Shown here: piece after piece, positions 43,749 through 53,240 of the stretch
Layout of the letters: every line of letters starts with the position of its first letter
Numbering within the stretch: position 1 is the first letter of the stretch
Assembly (NCBI RefSeq): GCF_016623465.1
Contig: NZ_JAEDAJ010000001.1
Span: 256,975 to 320,974, forward strand
Length of the DNA stretch: 64,000 nt
Source of the DNA: Brachybacterium halotolerans
Lineage (GTDB): Bacteria; Actinomycetota; Actinomycetes; Actinomycetales; Dermabacteraceae
Direction: 5' to 3'
Notes under the pieces: model-generated
The model's database searches: none
Seen by the model: only the letters and a program-made list of their open reading frames with translations
Told to the model about the DNA's origin: nothing
Program-made: the position numbers and the translations under genes

Positions 43749-45809
43749 TCAGCCTACCGACTGCCCGTCGGCGTGACGCTCAGCACCGCCCCAGGAAATG
43801 GTCACGATCTCATCTCTCACCTCGCGCGGCGAGAGCACCTCGGCGGCGCCGGCCGCCTCGATGACCGCGTCCACGAGGGCCGCCCGCACGGGGTGACCGA
43901 GCCGGGCGTAGACGCTGCCCCCGTCGAGGTCCCGGATCTCGTCGGCCTCGAAGGCCTCCGCGATCCAGAGGCCGCCGGCCTCCACGCGCAGCCAGACGCC
44001 TCCGTCGACCCGGCCGGCACCGGGGGTGGGATGGGAGGGAGAGACCGACGAGGCCGACGAGTCCGACGAGGCCGGGTCCTGGGCCGTGCTCGCGGTCCGG
44101 GGCGCGGAGAGGGGCGCGTCCTCCTCGTCGAGGATCTCCACGATCCGATCGAGGCGGAATCGGCGCTCCTGTCCCGCGAGCTCGCAGTGAGCGCGCACGT
44201 AGGTGCGGGAGCCGACGGTGAGCAGCTCGAGGGGATGGATGCGGCGCACGGTCGTGCCGGGCGCGGCGGGAGGCGAGTAGCGGATGACCAGGGACTCCTG
44301 CACGCCGATCGCGTCCTGCACGGCATCGAGCACCGCGGTGCGACGGTCGGCCCCGGGGGCGGAGGGATCCTGCGGCGGGCCGGGGGCGGCGGGCACGCCG
44401 GAGGCGTCGGGTCCGACAGGGGCGTCGTCCGTGGTCCCGTCGCCCTCCCCCAGGTGGGCCGAGAGCTTGCGGCGGGCGGACTCGACGAGCGCCGCCTCCG
44501 AACCGGCGGCGGGATCGAGGGTCGCCAGGCCCGCGAGCAGGGCGGTGGTCTCGGGGACGCTCAGCTGCAGCGGCCGGCGCAGGGCGTCGGCATTGCGCAC
44601 GCGGACGACTCCGGAGTCCCATTCGGCCTCGATGAGGTCCTCCCAGCCGGTGCCGAGGTCCCCGCACACGAACAGCACCTGGAGGTCCTCGATGATCTGC
44701 TCGGTCGAGACGGCGAACTCCTCGGCGACCTGCTCGAGCTCGACCTCGCCGCGGCTGAGCACGTAGGAGGCCTCCCCGATGAGCCGCGAGAGGTGGTCGG
44801 TGCCGCTCGCGCTCACGCGGATGCGCGGTCCGGTGCGCACCTTCGCGCGCTCCAGGGCGTCCAGATCGGGCGCTCCCTCGTGGCTGCGGGCGATCTGCGT
44901 GAAGATCCCTGCGAGCTCGCGGCGCCACGGCGCGGGCTCCCTCAGTGCGATCCAGCGGGACTCGGCGAGGACGAGGCGCCGCACCTGGGTGCGGGCGGCC
45001 TCGGGCAGCACGAGCTCGGGCGCGTCGAGCGGTGCGCCGAGGCGGTCGCGCAGCGCGAGGGCCTTGAAGGGCTCGACCGCCAGGCGGGACGCGGACTGCT
45101 CGCTCGCGGAGTCGGAGCGGTGCAGGGCCTCCTCGATCGAGGTGTGGGCGGGCCGCTCTGCGCTCGCCCGGCCCTTCACCCGGGGATAGGTCTCGATGCG
45201 GGAGGCGCGGAACAGGCGCGGGGCGTCGCGGTCCGTGTCGTGGCCCCACAGGTACCAGCGGCCCTCGTGGACGGCGACGACCCACGGCTCCACCGTGCGC
45301 TCGGCCAGGCGCCCGTCGGCCGTGCGGTAGGAGAAGACGACCCGTCGGCGCTGGGTGACGGCCTCGAGCAGCGGCGTGAGCACGGGCAGCGACTCGAGCG
45401 CTCCGCGGGGCGTGCGGCGCAGCAGGTCGGGATCGGCCTCGATGCCCAGGCTCAGCAGCTTCGCACGCACGCGGCGCGCCGCTCCCCCGGCGGCGGCGTC
45501 GTCCCAGGCGCGGCTCGCGGCCAGGAGCACCGTGTACTCCTCCGGCGTCACGTCCAGGGAGCCGCCCTCGCCGCCGGCGATCCGGTAGAGCACGCGGGAC
45601 TCGTCCCACGGGTCCCGCTCCGAGACCAGGGGCAGCCCGAGCTCGAGGATCGCGGCCTTGTCGCGCTCGAACATCTTCTCCGCCGCGTCCGCGCTCTCGG
45701 CGTTCGCGTAGTCGGGGATGACGTCGAACAGCTGGGCACGGTCGATCCGCGACCGTGACCCGATGGTCATGATGACGTTGAGCAGTCGTTCCACACCTCG
45801 CGCAGCCAC
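43749..45809 (-). CDS. pafBC: PafBC, fused WYL-domain transcriptional regulators
   Basis: 686 residues containing two complete PafB/PafC-like modules. The first (about 1-325) has an N-terminal winged helix (RLLNVIMTIGSRSRID) and WYL domain with EPWVVAVHEGRWYLWGHD; the second (about 344 onward) starts LSRLIGEASYVLSRGEVELEQ and has a second WYL region (IHPLELLTVGSRTYVRAHC). PafB and PafC are separate genes in mycobacteria; natural fusions are known in Arthrobacter-type bacteria. They activate the LexA-independent DNA damage response. Start GTG 45809 follows TACGGT by six bases, so the message is probably leaderless. Confidence 0.92.
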   Translation of the reverse strand: MAARGVERLLNVIMTIGSRSRIDRAQLFDVIPDYANAESADAAEKMFERDKAAILELGLPLVSERDPWDESRVLYRIAGGEGGSLDVTPEEYTVLLAASRAWDDAAAGGAARRVRAKLLSLGIEADPDLLRRTPRGALESLPVLTPLLEAVTQRRRVVFSYRTADGRLAERTVEPWVVAVHEGRWYLWGHDTDRDAPRLFRASRIETYPRVKGRASAERPAHTSIEEALHRSDSASEQSASRLAVEPFKALALRDRLGAPLDAPELVLPEAARTQVRRLVLAESRWIALREPAPWRRELAGIFTQIARSHEGAPDLDALERAKVRTGPRIRVSASGTDHLSRLIGEASYVLSRGEVELEQVAEEFAVSTEQIIEDLQVLFVCGDLGTGWEDLIEAEWDSGVVRVRNADALRRPLQLSVPETTALLAGLATLDPAAGSEAALVESARRKLSAHLGEGDGTTDDAPVGPDASGVPAAPGPPQDPSAPGADRRTAVLDAVQDAIGVQESLVIRYSPPAAPGTTVRRIHPLELLTVGSRTYVRAHCELAGQERRFRLDRIVEILDEEDAPLSAPRTASTAQDPASSDSSASSVSPSHPTPGAGRVDGGVWLRVEAGGLWIAEAFEADEIRDLDGGSVYARLGHPVRAALVDAVIEAAGAAEVLSPREVRDEIVTISWGGAERHADGQSVG

Positions 45810-45815
45810 CGCACC

Positions 45816-45840
45816 ACCGTATCCGCACACTCGCTACGCT
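45816..45840. promoter_or_regulatory. Divergent leaderless promoters of pafBC and the DUF3866 gene
   Basis: TACGGT on the minus strand (45816-45821) is 6 bases before the pafBC GTG, and TACGCT on the plus strand (45835-45840) is 6 bases before the DUF3866 ATG. Only 37 bases separate the two start codons and no ribosome binding site is seen for either. Confidence 0.7.
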
Positions 45841-45846
45841 GGCCGC

Positions 45847-47028
45847 ATGCTGCAGTGGGAGCGAGGGCGTGTCCTCGAAGTGAGCGCGCCCTGGCGGGGC
45901 GTCCAGATGCTCCGGGTCGCCCGGACCGATGGGCCGGAGGGACCGGAGGGACGCGAGGGAGGGACGTCGACGGACGGGCCGAGCACCGTGCGGGCGCTGT
46001 CCTATCCCGAGCTCGTGGGAGAGATCGCCGAGGGCGAGGACGTGCTGCTGAACGCCAACGCACTGCGGCGCGGGCTCGGCACCGGCGGGCAGGCCCTCGT
46101 GGTCGCCCGCGCCGGCGAGCTCCCGCAGGCGCAGCAGCCGACGGGCCACATGGTCAAGGCCCGCTACACCCCGATGCAGACCCTCGTCGATGCGCTCGAC
46201 GATCCCGGCTCCCCGCACCGCGCGGCCCTCGAGGGCACGGACGACCTGGGCGGCATGCCCGTGGTGCTCGCGGACCTCCACTCCGCCCTGCCCGCGGTCG
46301 TCGCCGGTGTGCGCGCGGAGGCGCCGGAGGCCCGGATCGTCTACGTGATGAGCGACGGCGCGGCGCTCCCCGCAGCCTATTCGCGCACGGTCGCACGCCT
46401 GCGCGAGACCGGGGACCTCGTCGCCTGCATCAGCGCCGGCCAGGCCTTCGGCGGAGACCTCGAGGCCGTGACCGTGCACACCGCCCTGCTCGGAGCGAAG
46501 GCCGTCTGCGAGGCCGACGTGGTGGTGCTCGCGCAGGGGCCGGGGAACCTCGGGACCGGCACCGCCTGGGGCTTCTCCGGGATCCAGGCCGCCGAAGGGC
46601 TCCATGCCGCCTCGGTGCTGGGGGGTCGGCCCGTCGCCGCGCTCCGGGTCTCCGGGGCCGACGCCCGCTCCCGCCACCACGGAGTCTCCCACCACAGCCT
46701 CACCCTGCTGGGACGGGCCGCGCTGGCCGCGGCCGACGTCCCCGTGCTCGCCGCGGAAGCCGACCCTGAACCCGATCGCGAGAACAGTGCTTTCACGCAG
46801 TACGTGAGTCAACAGCTGGAAAGCGGTGTGACCGAGCCCGCTCTCACGCGAGGGGTGGGGCACCGTATCGTCGACGTCCCGCGAGCGGGCCTGCGCGAGG
46901 CGCTCGGCGTCTCCCCCGTCGGCCTCCGGACGATGGGACGCGGGATGGAGGAGGACCCGTGGCCCTTCCTCTTCGCGGCCGCCGCCGGCCGCCACGCGGC
47001 CCGGCTCGCGTCGTCCGCGGGCCGCTGA
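45847..47028 (+). CDS. DUF3866 family protein
   Basis: 393 residues. Family features: MLQWERGRVLEVSAPWRGVQ near the start, YTPMQTLVDALDDPGSPH, a conserved IVYVMSDGAALPAAYSRTVARL and VLAQGPGNLGTGTAWGFSG, and the C-terminal RTMGRGMEEDPWPF. DUF3866 proteins lie beside the Pup cluster in many actinobacteria; no function is known. The Gly-rich loops and alternating strands suggest an alpha/beta enzyme. Leaderless start with TACGCT six bases before the ATG. Divergent from pafBC. Confidence 0.85.
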   Translation: MLQWERGRVLEVSAPWRGVQMLRVARTDGPEGPEGREGGTSTDGPSTVRALSYPELVGEIAEGEDVLLNANALRRGLGTGGQALVVARAGELPQAQQPTGHMVKARYTPMQTLVDALDDPGSPHRAALEGTDDLGGMPVVLADLHSALPAVVAGVRAEAPEARIVYVMSDGAALPAAYSRTVARLRETGDLVACISAGQAFGGDLEAVTVHTALLGAKAVCEADVVVLAQGPGNLGTGTAWGFSGIQAAEGLHAASVLGGRPVAALRVSGADARSRHHGVSHHSLTLLGRAALAAADVPVLAAEADPEPDRENSAFTQYVSQQLESGVTEPALTRGVGHRIVDVPRAGLREALGVSPVGLRTMGRGMEEDPWPFLFAAAAGRHAARLASSAGR

Positions 47029-47077
47029 GCGGAGGCCGCCGCGGCGCCGGAGCGCGCGGTCGGGCGCCCCGGGAGGG

Positions 47078-47536
47078 TCAGGCGTTCGCGGAGCCCTCGG
47101 CCCCCGAGCGCTCGGCGATCATGCCGGCCAGACGGCGCGCCGCCGTCATGCCCCTCTCGCCGTCGGTGCGCTGCACGGCCATCACCGAGAGGGTGTCGCC
47201 GTCTGCCAGATCGAGCTTCGCCCAGGGGTCCCCGGGAGGGAAGACCACGCCGATGATCTCCGCCCACTCGAGCTCGCGGGTGGCCATGAGGTTCCGGACC
47301 ACGAGGCGATCGGCGTGCGCGGTCGCGCGCACGGAGCCCTCCCGGTGGCAGAACCACAGCACGGCCAGGCCGAAGGCGAGGAAGCCCACGGTGTCCGCGA
47401 AGCCGAAGTGGGTGAGCAGGGAGAGGGCGATCGCGGCGAGCATCACCACGGAGCCGATCACGTAGGCGACGACGCGCGTCACCCGCGGCCGCAGGACCAC
47501 CGTGCCGCCGGGCCCGTCGGGCGCGCTGATGCTCAT
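47078..47536 (-). CDS. PH-domain membrane protein
   Basis: 152 residues. Two transmembrane helices (about 22-42 and 45-63) are followed by a short bacterial PH-like domain (DRLVVRNLMATRELEWAEIIGVVF; DPWAKLDLADGDTLSVMAVQ). Such proteins anchor a small beta-barrel to the cytoplasmic face; function unknown. Its start is only 4 bases downstream of hisG, so it is translated from the hisG message. Confidence 0.85.
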   Translation of the reverse strand: MSISAPDGPGGTVVLRPRVTRVVAYVIGSVVMLAAIALSLLTHFGFADTVGFLAFGLAVLWFCHREGSVRATAHADRLVVRNLMATRELEWAEIIGVVFPPGDPWAKLDLADGDTLSVMAVQRTDGERGMTAARRLAGMIAERSGAEGSANA

Positions 47537-47540
47537 GCGC

Positions 47541-48398
47541 TCACATCCGGCAGGCCTGGATCGCGGTGACGAGGATCGCGCGAGCGCCCGCCTCGTACAG
47601 CGCGTCCATGACCTGGTTGGTCTCGGAGACCGCGACCATCGAGCGCACGGCGGACCATCCGCTGCGGTGCAGCTCGGACACCGTGGGCGCCTCGAAGCCC
47701 GGGGTGACCGCGACCGCGCCCTCGAGCTTCTCGGTGGGGATGTCGTAGTCGATGAGCACGTACTCCCGCGCGACGAGGACGCCGCGGACCCGGCGCACGA
47801 GCACCTCGAGGGTGTGCGCGGCGTCGTCGTCCAGGGTGAGCTCGGGCCGGGAGAAGAGCACGGCCTGGCTGGTCATGATGGGGTCGCCGAAGACGGAGAG
47901 CCCGGCCTGGCGCAGGGTGGTGCCGGTCTCGACAACGTCCGCGATGACGTCGGCGACGCCCAGGCGGATCGAGCTCTCCACGGCGCCGTCGAGGTGGACG
48001 ACCGTGGCCTCCACGCCGTGCTCGGCGAGGTGGTCCTCGACGAGGTTCTCGTACGAGGTCGCGATGCGAGCGCCCGCGAGTCCCCCGAGGTCGCGCTCCT
48101 CGCCCGCCTGCGCGGCGAAGCGGAAGGTGGAGTGCGCGAAGCCCAGGGGCAGGATGACCTCGGCCGCGGTGCGGGAGTCGGCGAGCATGTCCTGCCCGGT
48201 GATGCCGACGTCCACCGTCCCCGATCCGACGTACACCGCGATGTCGCGGGGGCGCAGGAAGAATAGCTCGACGTTGTTGGGCTCGTCGACCAGGACGAGC
48301 TCCTTGGCGGTGCCGCGACGGCGGTAGCCCGCCTCGGAGAGCAGGGCGGCGGCGGGTTCGGACAGGGCGCCCTTGTTGGGCACGGCGATGCGGAGCAC
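47541..48398 (-). CDS. hisG: ATP phosphoribosyltransferase
   Basis: 285 residues, the long form with a C-terminal regulatory domain. Catalyses the first step of histidine biosynthesis, ATP + PRPP to phosphoribosyl-ATP. Motifs: [32 protein letters not shown], the PRPP loop [13 protein letters not shown], and the regulatory ACT-like region with [14 protein letters not shown]. Histidine feedback control is expected in this form. Start GTG 48398 with AAGGGA upstream. Follows hisE by 71 bases. Confidence 0.96.
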   Translation of the reverse strand: MLRIAVPNKGALSEPAAALLSEAGYRRRGTAKELVLVDEPNNVELFFLRPRDIAVYVGSGTVDVGITGQDMLADSRTAAEVILPLGFAHSTFRFAAQAGEERDLGGLAGARIATSYENLVEDHLAEHGVEATVVHLDGAVESSIRLGVADVIADVVETGTTLRQAGLSVFGDPIMTSQAVLFSRPELTLDDDAAHTLEVLVRRVRGVLVAREYVLIDYDIPTEKLEGAVAVTPGFEAPTVSELHRSGWSAVRSMVAVSETNQVMDALYEAGARAILVTAIQACRM

Positions 48399-48469
48399 GG
48401 GATTCCCTTCGGCGGAGGGGCGGCGGGAGGACGGGACGGTCTGCGGGACGGATCTGCGGGGGCAGACCC

Positions 48470-48733
48470 TCACAGATGTCGGTAGACGTCCTCGAGCGTG
48501 ATGTCCTTGGCGATCATCATCACCTGGAGGTGGTAGAGGAGCTGGGAGATCTCCTCGGCGGCGGCCTCGTGCGACTCGTGCTCGCAGGCCATCCAGACCT
48601 CGGCGGCCTCCTCGACGATCTTCTTGCCGATGGCATGCACGCCGGCGTCCAGCTCGGCGACCGTGCCGGACCCCTCGGGGCGATCGGCGGCCTTCTGGGT
48701 CAGCTCGGCGTGCAGCGACTCGAAATCCTTCAC
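48470..48733 (-). CDS. hisE: Phosphoribosyl-ATP pyrophosphatase
   Basis: 87 residues, all-alpha MazG-like fold. Motifs [18 protein letters not shown] and [14 protein letters not shown] supply the metal-binding Glu/Asp residues. Second step of histidine synthesis, after HisG; order hisE-hisG is usual in actinobacteria. Start GTG 48733 has no ribosome site but a TACCCT box exactly 6 bases upstream. Confidence 0.95.
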   Translation of the reverse strand: MKDFESLHAELTQKAADRPEGSGTVAELDAGVHAIGKKIVEEAAEVWMACEHESHEAAAEEISQLLYHLQVMMIAKDITLEDVYRHL

Positions 48734-48739
48734 GGCACC

Positions 48740-48745
48740 AGGGTA
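48740..48745 (-). promoter_or_regulatory. -10 element of a probable leaderless hisE promoter
   Basis: TACCCT on the minus strand, 6 bases before the hisE GTG. Confidence 0.62.
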
Positions 48746-48813
48746 TCGGTCGATGGCGGTGCCAGGGCGCGCCATCTCAGCGGGGGCGGCGGGGTGCGGC
48801 CTCGGGTGCGCGG

Positions 48814-49521
48814 TCACGGACGGGGACGTCGGCCGACGGTCGGATCCAGGTGCGCGGTCTCGACGGTCACGGCGCGGTCCTCCCGGGTCCGCACGCGCCA
48901 CCAGACGAAGAACCCGGTGAGCGTGAACAGTCCGTAGAAGACGTACATGAGCCCGCTCGCGTAGTAGCCGGCGGAGAACAGCAGGGGCACGCCCACGACG
49001 TCGACCGCGACCCAGATCAGCCAGAACTCGACCCAGCCCTTGGCCATGCCGAAGGTCGCCAGGAGACTGCCCATGAAGATCCAGGCGTCGGCCCAGACGG
49101 GCTCGTAGGACCCGAGCGCGCGGAACAGCGGGGTGAGGGCGGCGGTGCCGCCGACGAGGACCACGACGAGCAGGGCGCGGGTGCCCCATCCGGCCCAGCA
49201 GGGCTCGACGGCGGTGCCCCCGCCGGTGCGCGCGGAGTGCCAGCGCCACCAGCCGTAGATGCTGGTGACGATGAACATCACCTGTCTGCCGGCCTGGCCC
49301 AGGAGGTCGACGGGGTTCGGGGTGCCGAACACGGTGCCGAGGAACACGGTGAGCAGCAGCAGGTTGCCGATGATGCCGATGGGCCACGCCCAGACCTTGC
49401 GGCGCATACCGCCGAGGGCGCTGAGGAGGCCGAACACGTTGCCCACGACCTCGCGCCAGAGCAGGAACTGCCCTCCGGCGAATTCGATCTTCGCGTTGAA
49501 GAGCCACTCGATGACTCCCAT
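48814..49521 (-). CDS. ribM: PnuC-family transporter, probable riboflavin transporter RibM
   Basis: 235 residues with seven to eight hydrophobic helices and the PnuC signature [25 protein letters not shown] and [19 protein letters not shown]. The family carries nicotinamide riboside, thiamine or riboflavin. The FMN riboswitch upstream (49612-49740) identifies riboflavin as the likely substrate, as for RibM of corynebacteria and streptomycetes. The uptake route is energy-independent and trapping is by flavokinase (family knowledge). ATG 49521 has GGAAGG 8 bases upstream; CTGCC and CCGC segments in the leader can pair with it. Confidence 0.88.
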   Translation of the reverse strand: MGVIEWLFNAKIEFAGGQFLLWREVVGNVFGLLSALGGMRRKVWAWPIGIIGNLLLLTVFLGTVFGTPNPVDLLGQAGRQVMFIVTSIYGWWRWHSARTGGGTAVEPCWAGWGTRALLVVVLVGGTAALTPLFRALGSYEPVWADAWIFMGSLLATFGMAKGWVEFWLIWVAVDVVGVPLLFSAGYYASGLMYVFYGLFTLTGFFVWWRVRTREDRAVTVETAHLDPTVGRRPRP

Positions 49522-49611
49522 GACCACTGCCTTCCGCTCGGGGCGACGAGCGCGGGGGGCGGAGTCCGGCAGGCGGGCGCGCACCCGGATGCGCCGGGCC
49601 GCGGCATGCAG

Positions 49612-49740
49612 GACGTGCGCCTCTCATCCAGGCTGTGACTGTCGGTGCCGGAGTTCCACCGGCTCCACCGTCCTGCGCGGGCAGGACGGGTCGCGGACTA
49701 TGACCGCCGGCTCGGATTTCCACCGACCCCGGAGCACGTC
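49612..49740 (-). promoter_or_regulatory. FMN riboswitch (RFN element) upstream of ribM
   Basis: On the minus strand the conserved RFN blocks are present in order: GGTCGGTGGAAATCC, AGCCGGCGGT, AGTCCGCGACCC, CCGGTGGAACTCCGG, ACCGACAGTCACAGCC and GGATGAGAG. The closing stem P1 pairs GACGTGC (49740-49734) with GCACGTC (49618-49612). A TAGAGT box (49758-49763) may be its promoter. The leader to the ATG is about 90 bases, with CTGCC and CCGC able to mask the GGAAGGCAG ribosome site, so FMN probably blocks translation. The rest of 49522-49861 is leader, with no gene seen. Confidence 0.93.
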
Positions 49741-49861
49741 ACCGTGGTGACGAGGAGACTCTAGCCCGTTCGCAGGTCACGACGGGTTCCGGTGTGGCCC
49801 GGAGGACATCCGCGTTCATGCGTCGGCGTCGGATCTCCGGGTGCGCAGCGGCGTGCGGAGC

Positions 49862-50539
49862 TCAGTGGGTGTGGCCGCTCGCCAGCGTGCGCAGCGCGTC
49901 GATCTCGGCGGCCGCGTCCTGGGCGCGGTAGATGGCGGAGCCGGCGACGAAGACGTTGGCCCCTGCCTCCGCGCAGCGCTCGATCGTCTCGCGGTTCACT
50001 CCCCCGTCGACCTGGATCGAGACCTCCAGGTGCGCGTCGCTGATCGCCTTCCTGGCACGGCGGATCTTCGCGAGCATGGTCTCCAGGAAGCTCTGGCCGC
50101 CGAAGCCGGGCTCGACGGTCATCAGCAGGAGCATGTCGAACTCGCCGATGATGTCCAGCAGCGGCTCGACGGGCGTGGCCGGGCGCAGGGCGACCCCGGC
50201 GCGGGCGTTCTTCGCCCGCAGCTCGCGGGCCAGGCGGATGGGGGCGCTCGCGGCCTCGAGGTGGAAGGTCACCGAATCGGCTCCGGCCTCGGCGTAGGCG
50301 GGGGCTTCACGGTCGGCGTCCTCGATCATGAGGTGGGCGTCCACCGGGATCGGGCCGTGGCGGACGATCTGGGAGACCATGTCCACGCCGAAGGTGATGT
50401 TGGGGACGAAGTGGCCGTCCATGATGTCGACGTGCACGCTGTCGGCGCTCGCGATGCGGTCGAGCTCCTCGCCGATGCGCATGAAGTCGGCGTTGAGGAT
50501 GCTGGGGTGGATGAAGGCGGAATCGGTCGAGTAGGTCAC
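49862..50539 (-). CDS. rpe: Ribulose-phosphate 3-epimerase
   Basis: 225-residue TIM barrel interconverting ribulose-5-phosphate and xylulose-5-phosphate. Motifs: [32 protein letters not shown] with metal-binding His/Asp, [25 protein letters not shown] and [11 protein letters not shown], plus the phosphate site VFVAGSAIY. Start GTG 50539 has an AGGAGAGGA site about 8 bases upstream. Follows rsmB by 57 bases containing a 17-bp tandem repeat. Confidence 0.96.
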   Translation of the reverse strand: MTYSTDSAFIHPSILNADFMRIGEELDRIASADSVHVDIMDGHFVPNITFGVDMVSQIVRHGPIPVDAHLMIEDADREAPAYAEAGADSVTFHLEAASAPIRLARELRAKNARAGVALRPATPVEPLLDIIGEFDMLLLMTVEPGFGGQSFLETMLAKIRRARKAISDAHLEVSIQVDGGVNRETIERCAEAGANVFVAGSAIYRAQDAAAEIDALRTLASGHTH

Positions 50540-50566
50540 GGGTGCGTCCTCTCCTCGGGGGTGACG

Positions 50567-50617
50567 GCGGGCTCAGGGGTCAGGCGGGCTCAGGGGTCAG
50601 GCGGGCTCAGGGCTCTG
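50567..50617. repeat. 17-bp tandem repeat, three units, over the rsmB stop
   Basis: GGCGGGCTCAGGGGTCA at 50567-50583 and 50584-50600, with a third, slightly diverged unit to 50617. The rsmB stop codon is in the second unit. Confidence 0.9.
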
Positions 50618-52231
50618 GGCCGACTCAGAGGTCTCGGGCAGGCGGCGCAGGAGGGCGAGGAACATCGCGTCGGTGCCGTGCACGTGCGGCCACAGCTGCA
50701 CGCTCGGGCCCTCGCCGAGCTCCGTCCCCTCGAGCGCCTCGGGCAACAGCCCCGCGCGGACGGCGGGGCGGGCGTCGAGCTGCTCGACGTCGTCGCGGCG
50801 GCGCAGCACGTCCTTGACCACGAGCAGGGTCTCGGCGACGTGCGGGGAGCAGGTCACGTAGGCGATCACTCCCCCGGGCCCGGCCGCGTCCAGGGCGCTG
50901 GACAGCAGGTCCCGCTGCGTCCGGCCCATCGCGCCGACGTCCCCGGGACTGCGGCGCCAGCGGGACTCCGGCCGACGGCGGAGCGCTCCCATGCCGGTGC
51001 ACGGCACGTCGGCCAGCACGCGCGAGAAGCGACCGGGCATCTCGGCGCCGATCCTCGTGCCGTCGCCCTCGCGGACCTCGGTCTCGGCGCCGGCCTCGAC
51101 GAGCGTCGCGATCGCGCGGCGCACGAGGTCGACGCGGTGGGGCTGCAGCTCGATGGCGAGGAGGTCGGCGTCGCGCTCGAGGGCGAGCCCCGCGAGCAGG
51201 GCGGTCTTGCCGCCAGGTCCCGAGCAGAGATCGAGCCAGTGGTGGTCGGGCCCCTCCACGAGGTCGTCGGCGCCGAGTCCGAGGGCGAGGGCCATCAGCT
51301 GGGAGCCCTCGTCCTGCACGGCGGCGCGCCCTTCGGCGACCGGCTCGGCCCCGCCCGGGTCGCCGCCCGGCCAGGAGGCGGCGAAGACGCTGAGGCGGCC
51401 GGGCTCGGCGCCCGCGGCGGCGAGCTCCTCGGGGTCGGTGAGGCCCGGGCGCATGACCAGGGAGACCGAGGGGGCGGCGTTCTGCGCGGCGAGCAGGTCG
51501 TCGATCTCCGAGCGGTCGCGACCGTGGGCGGCCAGGGCGTCGGAGAGGGCGCGCACCATCCATGCGGGATGCGAATGGGCGACGGCCAGGTGCCCGATCT
51601 CGTCCTGCTCACGGTCAGGGGCGGCCTCGGCGACCCAGGTCGGCAGGTCCTTCTCCCCCACCCGGCGCAGCACGGCGTTGACGAAGCTCGCGGCGCCAGC
51701 GCCCACCCGGGAGCGGGCGAGGGCCACGGTCTCGGAGGTCGCGGCGTGCGGGGCGACGCCCATGTCCAGCAGCTGGTACGCGCCGAGCCGCAGCACATCG
51801 CGCACCGCCTCCTCGACGTCGTCGAGGGGACGGTCGATGCACAGCGCGAGGATCGCGTCCAGGCGGCCCTGGGCGCGCAGGGTGCCGTAGAACAGCTCGG
51901 TCGTGAACGCGGCGTCGCGGCCGTGCAGGCGGGCGCGGCGCAGCTGGTGCGGGAGGGTGAGGTTCGCGTAGGCGTCGTCCTCGTGGACGGCGCGCAGGGC
52001 GTCGTAGGCGACGGTGCGCGAGCTCGTGGTGCTGCGACGGCGCTCGGACGGGCGCTCCTGGGACCACCCGCGGCGCGGGCCTCCCCGACCGCGGGACCCG
52101 GAGCGCTCGCGGCCCTTGGCGTCGCGGCCGGCGCCGTGTCGACCCTCGCGCCGGTCATCCCTGCGATCGCCGTGGTCACGCCGGTCGCGATGGTCGGGCC
52201 GGCCCCGTCCCTGGTCCTGGTGCGCGTTCAT
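50597..52231 (-). CDS. rsmB: 16S rRNA m5C967 methyltransferase
   Basis: 544 residues. An Arg/Asp/Gly-rich N-terminus (about 1-65, DRRDHGDRRDDRREG) precedes a NusB-like domain (about 75-190, AYDALRAVHEDDAYANLTL) and the methyltransferase domain with SAM motif DLCSGPGGKTALLAG, DVPCTGMGALRRRPESRW and catalytic Cys in YVTCSPHVAE. The expected ancestral DAPCSG is DVPCTG here, still with the second Cys. ATG 52231 overlaps the fmt stop. Confidence 0.94.
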   Translation of the reverse strand: MNAHQDQGRGRPDHRDRRDHGDRRDDRREGRHGAGRDAKGRERSGSRGRGGPRRGWSQERPSERRRSTTSSRTVAYDALRAVHEDDAYANLTLPHQLRRARLHGRDAAFTTELFYGTLRAQGRLDAILALCIDRPLDDVEEAVRDVLRLGAYQLLDMGVAPHAATSETVALARSRVGAGAASFVNAVLRRVGEKDLPTWVAEAAPDREQDEIGHLAVAHSHPAWMVRALSDALAAHGRDRSEIDDLLAAQNAAPSVSLVMRPGLTDPEELAAAGAEPGRLSVFAASWPGGDPGGAEPVAEGRAAVQDEGSQLMALALGLGADDLVEGPDHHWLDLCSGPGGKTALLAGLALERDADLLAIELQPHRVDLVRRAIATLVEAGAETEVREGDGTRIGAEMPGRFSRVLADVPCTGMGALRRRPESRWRRSPGDVGAMGRTQRDLLSSALDAAGPGGVIAYVTCSPHVAETLLVVKDVLRRRDDVEQLDARPAVRAGLLPEALEGTELGEGPSVQLWPHVHGTDAMFLALLRRLPETSESAQSPEPA

Positions 52232-53232
52232 CGTGTGGTCTCCTGCTCGTCGGCGGGACGGTCTGCGGGGCTGTCGGCGGGATCGTCGACGCAGCGGTCG
52301 GCGGCGCCGAAGGAAGAGTCCTCGGTGAGGCCCGCGCCGCGGGCCCAGTCGGCCGCGCGCATAGGGCGCCGGCCGGCGGGCGCGATCCGGTCGAGGGCGA
52401 GGGGTTCGCTGCCGGTGCCGATCAGCAGCTGCGTGCGCGTGGCGTGCAGGCGGCCGGGGGCCAGGGGCGGGGCCTCGGAGCGCACGGGCTCGACGCCCAG
52501 CACCTTCATCCGCTGCCCCTCCCAGGTGGTCCACGCGCCGGGGTGCGGGCTCATCCCGCGGATGCGGGCGGAGACCTCGGGAGCGGGCAGGCCGAGGTCG
52601 AGCTCCGCCTCGGCGGGCGTGAGCTTCGCCGCCCGGGTCGCGCCCTCGTCGTCCTGCGGGACCGGGCGGGCGGTGCCGTCGGCGAGGGCGTCGAGGGTCT
52701 CCACCAGGAGCGGAGCGCCGTCGACCGCCATCCGGTCCAGGAGGGATCCAGCGGTCTCGAAGGGGTCGATGGCGACGTCCCGGGTCGCGAGCACGGGGCC
52801 GGTGTCCATGCCCTTCTCGAGCAGGAAGGTGGTCATGCCGGTGCTCTCCTGCCCGGCGAGCACCGCGCGCTGGGCGGGGGCCGCTCCGCGCCAGGCGGGG
52901 AGGAGCGAGAAGTGCAGGTTCACCCAGCCGTGCGGAGGGATCGCGAGCGCGGCAGCCGGGACCAGGTTCCCGTAGGCGACGACGGCCGCCGCCTCGACGT
53001 CCAGGGCGCGCAGCTGCGAGAGGACGTCCTCCCCGCGCAGCGAGTCCGGGGTGAGGACGGGGACGCCCTCCTCCTCGGCGAGGACGCGGACGGGGCTCGG
53101 CCGCAGGGTCCGGCCGCGTCCCGAGCGGGCGTCGGGGCGCGTGAGCACGGCGACGACCTCGTGGGGTGAGTCGAGGAGCGCGCGGAGCGAGGGGACGGCG
53201 ACCTCAGGGGTGCCGGCGAAGAGGATGCGCAT
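52228..53232 (-). CDS. fmt: Methionyl-tRNA formyltransferase
   Basis: 334 residues. Formylates initiator Met-tRNA. Motifs MRILFAGTPEVAVPSL, VAYGNLVPAAALAIPPHGWVNLHFSLLPAWRGAAP with the Asn-His-Asp active site region and STGMTTFLLEKGMDTGPVL, then the C-terminal tRNA-binding domain. A poorly conserved Asp/Ala/Pro-rich tail (DDPADSPADRPADEQ) closes it. A TAGAAT box (53241-53246) 8 bases before the ATG suggests it can be transcribed as a leaderless message as well as from priA. Confidence 0.96.
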   Translation of the reverse strand: MRILFAGTPEVAVPSLRALLDSPHEVVAVLTRPDARSGRGRTLRPSPVRVLAEEEGVPVLTPDSLRGEDVLSQLRALDVEAAAVVAYGNLVPAAALAIPPHGWVNLHFSLLPAWRGAAPAQRAVLAGQESTGMTTFLLEKGMDTGPVLATRDVAIDPFETAGSLLDRMAVDGAPLLVETLDALADGTARPVPQDDEGATRAAKLTPAEAELDLGLPAPEVSARIRGMSPHPGAWTTWEGQRMKVLGVEPVRSEAPPLAPGRLHATRTQLLIGTGSEPLALDRIAPAGRRPMRAADWARGAGLTEDSSFGAADRCVDDPADSPADRPADEQETTR

Positions 53233-53240
53233 GATCAGCC

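Noticed and set aside
48814..49521. Nicotinamide riboside transporter PnuC for NAD salvage
   Set aside because: The FMN riboswitch directly upstream makes riboflavin the much better substrate; no NAD salvage gene is nearby.
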